Assembly (NCBI GenBank): GCA_012932865.1
Contig: SAXG01000028.1
Location: 124,001 to 188,000 of the forward strand
Direction: 5' to 3'
Origin: Amylostereum areolatum
Taxonomy: Eukaryota > Basidiomycota > Agaricomycetes > Russulales > Stereaceae
DNA: 64,000 bases
In this document: one piece after another, positions 52,174 through 62,183 of the stretch
Numbering within the stretch: position 1 is the stretch's first letter
Layout: every line of letters starts with the position of its first letter
Position numbers and translations under genes: made by a program
The notes under the pieces: model-generated
What the model was told of the DNA's origin: nothing
Database searches by the model: none
What the model saw: only the letters and a program-made list of their open reading frames with translations

Positions 52174-54666
52174 CTAGAACCCATGGCTATGGTTGTGGAA
52201 CCCCCGCGGCACCCCCCCGCCCCCACCGAAATGGAACCCGCCCCCTCCGAACTGCGCAAACAGATTCGCGATATCCTCCTGATTCATCCCACCCATCCCG
52301 CCCATCCCGCCCATCCCAGACGAGTCCATCTGCCCGTCCTCGTCCTCCCCGAGATCGTACCGCTCCCGCCGGCGCGGATCCGAGAGCACCGCGTGCGCCT
52401 CGACCACCAGCTTGAATTTTTCCTCGTCGCCGCCCTGACATCGGGAGGGGGGTGGGTGGGTCAGAAAGGCGGAAAGGACGACGGAAGAGGGTGGATGGCG
52501 TACCTTGTCGGGGTGGTGTATGAGGGACTCGCGTCTGTACGCCTTTTTGATCTCGACCTCCGTGCAGTCCCGCGCGAGCCCTGCCCGCCGCCAACCAACC
52601 AACCAACCAACCATCCGTCAGTCGTCCGTCTCAAACGCCCACCGCACAAGCGCACCACGCACCGAGAATCTTGTAATAGTCCTTCGTCTTGCTCCGCTTG
52701 AGCGCGGCCTCCGCCTTCTTCAGCTCCGCACGCAGCGCGCGCACGTCCGGGGTCGCGTCCTCGAACTCGGCCTGCTCGATCGCGGACTTGAAGTCGGCCA
52801 CGGCCTGGTCGAACTTCTCCAGGTGCAGCTGTATCCGCGCGCGCGTGCGCAGCGCTTTGAACGCGGAAGGCTGCAGCTCGAGCGAGGCCTCCGTGTCCGC
52901 CAGCGCTTCCTCGTGCCGCGAAAGCTGTCCGTCCACAACAAGTCAACCCACATGTCGTCGAGGGCTGGAGAGGGAGAGGGAGAGGGAAGAAGACGAACCT
53001 TGACGAGCGTCGTGGCCCGGTTCGACAGCAGCGTCGCGCGGATCAGGCCGCCCTTTCCTTCGTCCTCGTTCTCCCCGACCCTGTCGAGCGCCTCCCCGTA
53101 CTTCTCGACCGCCTCCTCCAGCCGCCCCGCCTTGAACGCGGCGTTGCCCTCCTCCTTCATCCGCTCGACGTCCTTGATCCGCTTTCGCAGCCGCTGCGCG
53201 GGCTCGAACCCGGGATCGCCCCGCAGGGCCGATTGCGCGTGCTGCAGCGCGGCGGGGAGCTTCCCGCTCAGGAAGAGCACGAGCCCGCGGAGCGTGAGCG
53301 CGTCGGGGGAGTTGGGCTGCAATCGCAGCGCGTCGCTGGAGGAGGCGAATGCGTTCGAGGTCAGCACCGCGCCGACACCAAGCGAAAGGGGAGTGGGAAG
53401 GAACGCGCACTTCGCCGCCGTGTTCGCCGCGTCCAGGTTCCCGCGCGCCAACTCGAGCTCGACCCGCCAGAGCCGCCACTCGGTCGGGATCTCGCCCGCC
53501 TCGCCCTCGATGCTCGACAGACACCGGTCCAAGGCGAGCCGCGCCATGCCCCAGTCCTTCTTCGCGCGCGCGCCCTCGAAGTTGCGCATGTGCGCCTCCA
53601 CGTCGCGCGCCTTGTCCTGCAGCTGCGCCGCGGCCGCGTTCGCGGGCTCGAGCGCGAGCACCGCGCGCAGCGTCGAGAGCGCGGGCGTGGACGAGCCGAG
53701 CGCGGGCGTGGACGAGCCGAGCGCGAGCTGGCAGCGCGCGAGCCGGAGGAGCGTCTTGGCGGAGGGCGCGGCGGACTGGAGCGTGGCGGCCTGTTGGCAG
53801 TCCGCGAGCGCGGGGCGGAAACGCTTGAGCGCCATCGCGGCCGCGGCGCGGTTGGTGAGGTACGCGGGCTCGGTCGGTCGTAGGTCTGTGGAGTGGGCGG
53901 GCGGTGAGCGCTCGGCGACGAAAATGGACGAGAAAAGGAGGGCGGGGCTGTGGGGGCTGTCCTTGAGACGCGTCTGGGCGATGCAGCGCGGATCGGGTGC
54001 GGGAGGGTCAACGGGCGTGAGAGGACTGGAGGCGTCGCTCCGCCAGCTGGGGGTCGGGGGAGAACGTGGCCTCCGATTGAAAACGGTTCGGAGATGCTGA
54101 ACCGGCCGTGGACGCCGATCCGTTGGGTGGAATGAGACCGGGATAAAATGAAGTCCAATGATACGAATTCCCCCGCAATGGACTCGGTCTATCCCAAGAG
54201 CTCTGTGGCCACCACCGAGGGGCATGCCGACGCGACGCGCACCACCCGCACACGACTCCACCCAGCTTCATCTACCGATGCCGCCTCGCTTCCGAAACCA
54301 AGTCGACGTCGACGCACGCACCTATCGCTTTCGAGTAGAGACCGATCGCCTCCACGTATCGTTTTGCTTTGAAGGCCGCGTTCCCTTCTTCCTTCAGCCT
54401 CTCCCCCTCCACCGCTGGGTCAACCGGCACCTCTGGCTGCACTTCCTGCGGGTCGTCTTCCTGCATGGTTTCTTCCGCGGGAACATCCTCTGCAGGGGGT
54501 GCGGCGGGCCGCGGGCGCGGGCTTGGTGCTGCATGATCCCACCAGGACCGAAGCAAAAAAGAGGAGCAGGAGATGAACGCCTGGCGACGAAGACGGGGTT
54601 TTTCGACCTTTCTACTCACCCGTTGGCTTGTTGCGCTTTCTTCTTGTTGTTCTTTTTGGATGGCAT
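52174..54666 (-). CDS. TPR-DnaJ cochaperone (DNAJC7/Tpr2-like)
   Basis: Probable Hsp70/Hsp90 cochaperone in the cytosol. It starts with a basic leader MPSKKNNKKKAQQ, then an acidic linker. Tandem TPR units follow (ERLKEEGNAAFKAKRYVEAI; PAYLTNRAAAAMALKRF; LRLQPNSPDALTLRG; RMKEEGNAAFKAGRLEEAVE; ATLLSNRATTLVKLSRHEEA). Next is a J domain (KDYYKILG, then CTEVEIKKAYRRESLIHHPDK with HPD, and VVEAHAVLSDPRRRERYD). The tail is Gly/Met-rich (GGMGGMGGMNQEDI, FGGGGFHFGGG), as in type B DnaJ proteins. Seven or so exons. A 21-bp duplication makes LGSSTPALGSSTPA in the first TPR block. A (CCAA)n run lies in an intron near 52595. Confidence 0.87.
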
Positions 54667-56058
54667 GGTTTTTTGGAAGGGAGGAGGGGGCGCGATGGGG
54701 GTGGAGAAAGGGCAACGAGAAGGATATCGAACAAGTCGAGAGGATCGCGGGCGTCAGCCTGAGGACCCGGTGCGTCACGTGGTGTCAAGCTTTAGATTTA
54801 CTAGCAGGTTCTAGCACGGCTATTAGATAAGATAGCAAGTCGCTACAAGATAACACCAGCCACGCCACAATGCCACCGACCTCTACATACTTGTATTATA
54901 ATATATACTCTATACTGTATGCACGTACCATCTATGAAAGCTCCGTTCGAGGCTTGCTGGTTGGTTGGGTTCTTGCATTATCGTGTCGCCTGTCGTTGAT
55001 TCGGACGTGGACGACACAATACAATGCTGTTGCGGACCTTCAGGATCCTGAGGATGTCGTTGTGCTCGCACTCAAGACCGGCGGTGGCCAATGGCGTCAG
55101 CCGAGGAAAGCTGTAGACAACAATATAGTAAGCAAGGACATTGATCAGTTTGTTAAGGTCAGTCATACCTGGACGGCCGTGTTCTCGTTCGCTTGCGAGG
55201 AGGTTGAATGGGCACTGTTTCTGGGGGCTGCATCTTGGACGGAATCAGTGGACCTGCGTTCCTGCTCGGTGCACCATCCCAATGGCCAGCCAATGTCACC
55301 CCCAACTCGCATAGATTCTTCTGCACAAATAGTACATGTCAGTTCGTCTCGCAAGAGAGAAAGAAAATGCGCACATGATCCAGATGAATGCACCGAGATG
55401 CACTGGATGCAGATGACAGGGTGTGCTGTACTGTGTCGTGTCGGGTCGTGTCGTGTCGTACATCACTCGAGCTCGGGACCACCACGCCTCATCCGAGCAC
55501 CGAGGAAATTTCCCGAAAAATCTCTAGATATATAAATAAATCCAATCAGGGGGGGTGGGAGCGACGCGGTCATCGTGACCGAAGCGACAAAACACGTCCG
55601 TGTTGCTGCACAAACATTGCTTTGGAGGAAAATTGATTTGAATTTGTTTTCTGATATACAAAGTAAAAGGTATAAGTAGGGCTGTGCCATGGAGGCTACT
55701 TTGACGCTAACGGCGGTGCGTAGAGGTGCCATAGAGAGTGGGAAGGTATGACGGTGGCCAAGTACGTGGTGGAGGTCAAGACGAAGAGCGACGCGGCGAC
55801 CCGGCCGACGCGCAAGCCTAGGATGACGCAAGCAGCCACGTGCATTTGTCAACGCGACCTGTCACGTGTCGCGTTACGATGACGTGGCTGTTGTCCCACA
55901 ACCAATCAGAATCTAAACTTCTTCCTAGTAGACGAGCGATTCACAATAGCATGATTGAACCAGCTTGACAACGCAACGTTAACCTTGAAGCTTGAAGCTT
56001 GATTTTTTGACCACCCTGGAATCTGCGGGAACACGCCAAAGTAGAGGTGCTTGCCCCA
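54667..56058. other. Intergenic, about 1.4 kb
   Basis: AT-richer than its neighbours. It holds a (TGTCG)n-like microsatellite at about 55435-55460 and a 221-codon ORF of doubtful meaning (listed separately). No known mobile-element end was recognised. Confidence 0.4.
54870..55535 (+). CDS. Orphan ORF, 221 aa, doubtful
   Basis: An ATG-initiated uninterrupted frame in an otherwise gene-free interval. The N-terminus is mildly hydrophobic (LLVGWVLALSCRLSLI); the rest has no domain, and the C-terminal part runs through a simple repeat. No splice sites or homology recognised. It may be non-coding. Confidence 0.2.
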   Translation: MPPTSTYLYYNIYSILYARTIYESSVRGLLVGWVLALSCRLSLIRTWTTQYNAVADLQDPEDVVVLALKTGGGQWRQPRKAVDNNIVSKDIDQFVKVSHTWTAVFSFACEEVEWALFLGAASWTESVDLRSCSVHHPNGQPMSPPTRIDSSAQIVHVSSSRKRERKCAHDPDECTEMHWMQMTGCAVLCRVGSCRVVHHSSSGPPRLIRAPRKFPEKSLDI

Positions 56059-59000
56059 TCACAGCCCCAACCGCGCCCTCTCGAGCCCCTCCACCGCCTC
56101 CCCCACCTCCAGCGCCATCACCCGCACCACCGCGTCCGCATCCGTCGCCGCGACGTAGCCCAGCGTGTTCTTCACCCTCCCCGTCGGAAACTCCCTCAGC
56201 GCCGCGAGCCCCGGACCGTCGGCGTACGCCCGCCGCGTGTACGCGCGCACGAGGAGCGCGAGGAAGTGCAGCGCCGCGCGCCGGAAGGGCGGGAACTTCG
56301 CGTTGGCGGCGGTGGGCGCGCTGTCCATGGTCGCTTCCTCCGGCGGGGGGGCCTTGCGCCCCCCGTCCTCATCCCCGTCCTCATCCCCGTCCTCCCCTTC
56401 TGGCTTTCCCGCATCGCGCCCACCCCGGCCCTTCTTCCCAGGCCCGCTCACGCGCGCCGGCCCCGGGCCCACGCGCACGCTCTCGATTTGCAGCAGATGC
56501 ACCATCGCGTCCGCGAGGTCCGCCGCGTACGGCACGAGCGCGAGGTCCGTCGCGTCCGCGCACTGGCCCAGGAGCGCGAGCGCGGACGTGCGGAGGGCTG
56601 TCGGGAGGTGGGCCGCGCGCACGACGGCGAAGAGCGGGGGCACGAGCGCGTCCGCTGTTGTGCGGCGGGAAAGAGAAGAGAAGAATTCAGCGTCCGGTCA
56701 GTTCGCGTGTTCGTTCGCGGCGGAGGGAGGAAGGCGGCGTACCGTGCAGAGGCAGCGCCTCTCCGCACCTCCTCACGACCTGGCCCAGCGCCTCGCCCAC
56801 TTTCAGCCTGGTGTCGACCTCCGCCTTCGTCAACGCCCCGCCCGCGACCCCGTCCAGCCCGGCCGTATACACCCGCACCAGCGCCTTGAGCACGTCCTCC
56901 CCGAACCCGTCCACGAGCGCGGACAGGCCCTGCACGGCGTTCAAGAAGATGTACGAATCGTCGTCTTGGACGGACTGGAGGAATATGTCCAGGATGGCCG
57001 GGACGAGCGGTTGCAGGTCGGCCGGGGGCGTGGGGGGGGTTGGGGCTCGGGCGGGGGAGGGCGTGACGAGCTCTCGGAGGAGGAGCAGGCCGTGCGCGCG
57101 GACGGGGAGGATCGGGTCTTGCAGGAGCTTGAGCGCTTTTTGGTACGTCTCCTGGACGTCGGTCGCCTTCCTGGCCATGGAGGTCCTGGACGAGGCCGGC
57201 GCGGAGGAGGACGCTATCCGAACGGTCAGCACCATCCGCGCTTCGCGGCGCGAGCGACCGGATCGCCTCAGAAGGGTGCTTGGTGGCGAGGTGTTCGACC
57301 TGAGGGAACATGTCCGCCAGGACCGGGGCGGTGCGCGTGGAGAGGTCGGGGTTCGCTGCAAGGCAGGCTGTTAGTTGCGTTTAGAAGCGTGAGATGGGGG
57401 GAGAGCAGGACGACCTTCGAGGATGGAGAGCAGCAGGTTGATCGCGGTGACCGTCATCTCCTCGTCTGGAGGAACGTCCTCCATTCCGGGCGTCTCGTCG
57501 TCGCTGTCACCGTCGGCGTCCATGAGCGCTTCCTCGTCCTCGTCCTCCTCATCCACGATCCGAAGGTCGTCCATAGTCAGCCCAGGTTTCTTCGGAACGG
57601 GTTTGGTATCCATCGGGCGGTGCCGCCGGCGTCGAGGTGCCCATCTCCGTCTCCAGCGCATGCTTCACAAACGACAATATATGCTCCGGCTTGCTGAGGA
57701 GGATGTTCGTCGACGACGAAGCCCGCAGCCATCTGCGTCTGCATCTGCACGACGAGTTGGAAGATAAAGCAGCGTCCTGTGGTACCAGCGACTATCAGTG
57801 CGTAGCAGGACGAAAAGAAGAACCTGAAAGGAACCCACCGCATGGGATCCTCATCCTTCGCCGCCTTGCTCTCCCTGTACGCCTCCATAAACCTCACAAA
57901 CACCTCAGACGCCACCTCCGCCCTCTCCAGCGCCCTCAAGAACCGCACGAAATGCGCCGGGTCGGGCCTCAACCCCAGAAAATTCGCGTCCGCGTCCATC
58001 TCGCCGTCCGCCTCCGCGCGCTTGAGGGTCTCCGGCGTGAAGAGCGCGAGCGGCGGTGCTCGGTCGAGCCTGCAAGGCGGGTGAACAAGGCCGCGCGAGG
58101 GAAGAGGGGGAGGGGGGAGAAAACGCACCGTTCGACGCGCTTGAGCTCGCCTGTGATGTCCGCCGTCCAGATCCCACCCTGGTCCTCGACGCACGCCCAC
58201 AGGATCGCCACCGCCTCCTCCGCGGCGACGACGCGTCCCCACGTGAGCAGCAGGCCCGCGCACGCCCTCGCGCACGGCCGGGTCGCCCGCCTTCGTGCGC
58301 TCGAGCGCGGCGAGGATGGCGTAGAGCGCGGGTGCGACGGGGGACAGCAGCGTGGATATGAGGGTCGGGGACGGGTCCGTGTTGGTGAGAAGCGTTTGGA
58401 GCGTTCGGAGCGTGGATGAGGGAGAGGGCGTCGAGGGATCGAGAGCGGCCGTTGGGCGTAGGAAGGGGAGGTGGAGGAGGGGGAGAAGGATGTTGGAGGG
58501 GGCGGACGATAACATGCGGGATAACGAGAACGCGGCTGCGCGGCGGTGAGGAGGGGGAGCTTTGGGAGAAAGAAGGTCCAACAGGCGCGGGGTGACGGTG
58601 CTATAGTACGCCTACATCGAGCTTTAGCGCCTGGGGAAAAACCCAACGACAACGGACATACCTCGGGGTCCATATTCGCCGGCACCGTGCTCAACACCCG
58701 CGCGAAGTTCTCCAAACGCTCGAGCGACGGCTGTTCGTCCGCGTCCGCGCCTTCCCCAAAGAGGACCGCGCACAGGCCGCGCACGCCGTCCGGGCGGAGG
58801 AGTTGCCGACTCATCATAGAGGAGCAGGCTTTTTGGACGTGGGCCGCCGGCGGCGCAGGGCCTGAGAGGACGGCGCCGAGGGCGGCGATCGTCTGGGACG
58901 GGGGCAGCCTGCGAAGGGAAAGGAGAGATGAGCGCCGGTGCGCGGGGAAACGGGCAGGCAACGCACATGGAGAGCATACGCATGACGAGCGGGCGCAGGG

Positions 59001-60061
59001 CGTCGACGGCGGGGGACGAGACGGAGGAGAGCGATTTCGGGAGCCAGCCCAGGGCGAGCGCGGGTCGGAGGAGATCGGCGAGATGGCGGTTGAGGATGGC
59101 GGTGGAGATGAGGGTTTGCGGGACGGAGCCGTGCACGCCGCGGGGAAAGAGCAGGGCGAAGAGACGGAGGGCGAGGGATGCGAGGCGGTCGTGGTCGCCG
59201 GTCGTGTCTGCGAGGTCGACGATTCTGGGACCGGGGGGTGCGCGGGCGGTGGGCTTGGACGGCCAGTGAGGTTGGAGGCGGGCAAGGAGGGGCTCGGTGC
59301 CCCATTTGACGACGATGGAGAGCAGCGTGCGGAGCTGGGCGATGTCGCGCGTACCGATCTTGGGAGCCTCTCCGGGCCCGTCGTCGCGAGCGTTCTGGCT
59401 GGTGGACGGCCTCGCCGTCGTCGTCGTCGTCCTCGCCGCCTCCGCCTCCACCTCCGCCTCCGCGTCCGTTGCGAGCACGTCTTGGTCGAGGATCTGTTGA
59501 ACGCGTGACACGACGGTGAGGGCTTCGATGGCAGTCTCTCGTTGGACGTGCTCGAGGGTGGCCGAGGTGTAGTCTTGGCTGGGGAGTGCGAGGTGTTCCC
59601 TGTATCTGGCGAGGCGGGAGATGAGGAGCGCTTTGAGGTCGGTGCTCGCGGTCGTCGATGTGTCGCTGTGCACGAGCAGCGCGCCCGCGGAGATCGTCCG
59701 TCCGAGCTCTGCCATGGCTATAGCGATCTGTTCGCGATCGGGTGCGTGTGACCCAAAGTTCGGAGAGAGGGGAAGGCTGAAAACGCACTGGTCAAGGACC
59801 TCTGCCGTCGAGCCCGTTCGCGATTCTGACTTGGAGATCGTCGTCGGTGGAGATCGTGGTCCAGGGAAGCCCTGTACCGATCTTTTCCTGGAGAATAAAG
59901 AGAAAGAAGGGATCTGAGGAGAAAGAAGGGGCTGAGGAGAGGGGGAATAGCACACGAAGGGCGGGGAGTTCACAGCAATTGCCTGTATAATCAGCTAAGT
60001 CCGCAGAATTGTCTGCATTGGAGTAAATGCAGTAAGCGCCAAGGGACGAGGACGACGGCAT
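56059..60061 (-). CDS. Tango6/Rtp1-like HEAT-repeat protein (RNA polymerase II assembly/nuclear import factor)
   Basis: Probably an alpha-helical scaffold for RNA polymerase II assembly or transport, as for yeast Rtp1. It starts MPSSSSLGAYCIYS at 60061. Helical repeats run throughout. The C-terminal part matches the Rtp1 C-terminal region: LRELVTPSP, ILDIFLQSVQDDDSYIFLNA with VQGLSALVDGFGEDVLKAL, LKVGEALGQVVRRCGE, RTSALALLGQCADATDLALV, and the end AVEGLERARLGL. There are many introns. Near 58255-58262 (minus strand) the frame moves by one base at a GGG run, between DPAVREGVRG and LLLTWGRVVAAEE. The GC-rich antisense shadows over this gene are long but have poor protein composition. Confidence 0.78.
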
Positions 60062-60760
60062 CTGATCCTAATATGACCAAACAACGCCACGTGCCCGCTA
60101 TCCCACTGGTAGGATCAGCCTATGATTCACGTCCCCGTTGCATCCACATCGCCATGAAATTCCATGAGCGCCAACGGCAAGTGTGCTCAACGCTCAGCGG
60201 GTGGCTCATTTATGTAATCCGTATGCATGCGAGCCTAGCACAGCATATTTCCGTTCAATGACGGTGCGTACGAACGAAGAATCTTCAGAGCATGCTCAGC
60301 ATGGTTCGGGCACCACAATCCATACAGCCAAGGTACGTACCCATAATTCCGCTAGTCAAGGGTCCCCGGGCCTATTGCGACGTTTATCGACAACGAGACG
60401 ATGAACTGAGTACAGTAGACTGGAAAACCAGCCTCGAAACAGCCTTCCCTATACAGATGGAGGCATGCGCTCAATCTCGACTGGTGGATACCGCGTTCCA
60501 AGGATGTGTACATTGATTAGAATGTCGAGCAAGCGTCATGCACAGAAGATTGACGAAGAGTTCACTGGCACGACAGCACGCTTGACGGCTACAAGATCGG
60601 AACACAGACGGGATCGGACACATTCGTTGAGGTAAGTTCCCCGCAATTTTTGCGCACGATTCCGAGCGCACGGTGTCGCAAGCTCATGAGTACAAAAGCC
60701 ACCTTTGCTCTGAAGCCTACCAATAGTATCCCGATACCGTCCTCACAAATCTTCGCCACC
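60062..60760. other. Intergenic, no supported gene
   Basis: Divergent promoter region between the Rtp1-like gene and the lectin gene. No coding or RNA feature recognised. Confidence 0.4.
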
Positions 60761-61398
60761 ATGTCTTTGCCCGTCCCCATCAAGGCCTACGTCATCACCA
60801 ACGTCGCCACCGGCACCGTCCTCACCCTTTCTTCCAAGGACAACCAGTCCGTCGTAGGGGAGAAGCACACCGGCGGCGAGAACCAGGAGGTTCGTCGTTT
60901 CTGCGGGTCCGGAGTCTCACGCGTCTGACCTGCCGGGATTGCAGTGGTACTTTGAGGAGAAGGAAGGGGGCGTCGTGATCCTCACCAAGCACCAGGTCAA
61001 GTACCTCGCGGTCAAGGGCACTCCGAAGAGCAGCGCGGAGATCATCGCGGAGGACACGCATAGTCCCCGAGTGTTTTCCGCCCAGCCGGGCAGCACCGCG
61101 GGCACGTTCCAGTATGTGCTCAGACGAACTTGCGAAGCACTTGGCTAGTGCGCGCGTCGCTTCGAGTTCGGCTCACCGCTGGGTATCCTTTCTTTTTGCA
61201 GGATTTTGATCAAGGGGACGCACTTCGTCCTTGACCTGAGCCACAGCGATGCCGCGGCCGGGACACCCGTCATCGCGTACAACAACAACAAGACGAACAA
61301 CCAGCTTTGGAAGGCCGCGGCGGGTGAGTACGGCGCACGATCGATTTATCTTCGCGCGGCGATTTACTCTCGGTTTCTTTCCAGTCGAGAACAAGTGA
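60761..61398 (+). CDS. Ricin-B-type (R-type) beta-trefoil lectin
   Basis: A small cytosolic-type lectin of about 140 residues with no signal peptide; family members bind galactose/GalNAc-type glycans and act in fungal defence. Exons: 60761-60889, 60945-61111, 61202-61323 and 61385-61398. Seen features: three trefoil repeats, with Q-x-W-like ends at NQEWYFEE and NNQLWKA, a TVLTLSS strand, and HFVLDLSHSD in the third repeat. All introns are GT-AG. The ATG at 60761 has a strong CCACCATG context. Unlike the gene at 3-4.6 kb, it has no protease-like domain. Sugar specificity cannot be read from the sequence. Confidence 0.85.
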
Positions 61399-62183
61399 CC
61401 CTGGGGTTAGAAGAAGAGGCCGTTTGGGTTGCATATACATACAGTATGTGAATTGGGGAGCTTGTGTTTCGATTGATGTCACGCTCTCCAGTTTATCATG
61501 TTTCATTGTCTTCGAAATGCGACGATTACTTCTGGTGATATTCCCTGCGCACGCGAGACACATTTGCTCGATCTCGAGCACCCCCCAGTTCGTACTTACT
61601 TGTACTTGGATTTCCTAAGTTGGGGACTGCGGGGGGTCGCAGAGGTCACGTGCGATATATTTGATGACCGTCCGACGGGTCCAGCAAGTTCTTCTGAAGA
61701 TCTCACAACTGGTCCCAGCTGTCGTGAGCGACCACCGCCATCTCTCCCTCCTTTCTCCTCCTCAACACACATCTCTCCCGTCGTTTCTCAGGCGCACAGG
61801 GGCGAAAGTCACTGCCCAGTACGTCCGCTTGCCGTGCCTCTGCGAATGCCAGCACTCACGATACCATCTAGTAGTCCAATACCTGGTACCTTCCTTCGCG
61901 CTCGGTGCGTCCGCAGAATCTTCTGCTGTCTCTTCCTTTCTTTCTGATTCAAAACAGAATCTGCCCACAGGACGCCGCTCGGACCCTGGGCGATATCGTG
62001 ATTCGTGGTTTGGAATTCGTCGGTCCAGCGCTCAGAGCAGTCCCTGCGCGTCCCTCGCCCGTAGCGCCCGTACGTCCCCCTTCTCTCTTCCCACAACCAA
62101 CCAACCAACCAACCAACCGACCACCTCTCATCTTCACCTCCATCGCACGCCCAGCGACCGCCCCCGCCTGCCCCGCTTCCCTC
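61399..62183. other. Intergenic with (CCAA)n microsatellite
   Basis: Promoter and 5' UTR region of the next gene. It contains a (CCAA)n tract of about six units at 62095-62119. No gene seen. Confidence 0.45.

Noticed and set aside
52505..54100. 531-codon + strand frame over the TPR-DnaJ gene
   Set aside because: GC-rich antisense shadow with Arg/Ser/Ala-biased composition; the minus strand encodes clear TPR and J domains with splice sites.
56165..57697. 510-codon + strand frame over the Rtp1-like gene
   Set aside because: Antisense shadow of the HEAT-repeat gene, with no domain and strong composition bias.
62095..62119. (CCAA)n tract as a possible functional repeat
   Set aside because: An ordinary microsatellite; a similar run occurs in an intron near 52595. 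No CRISPR-like spacing anywhere in the window.
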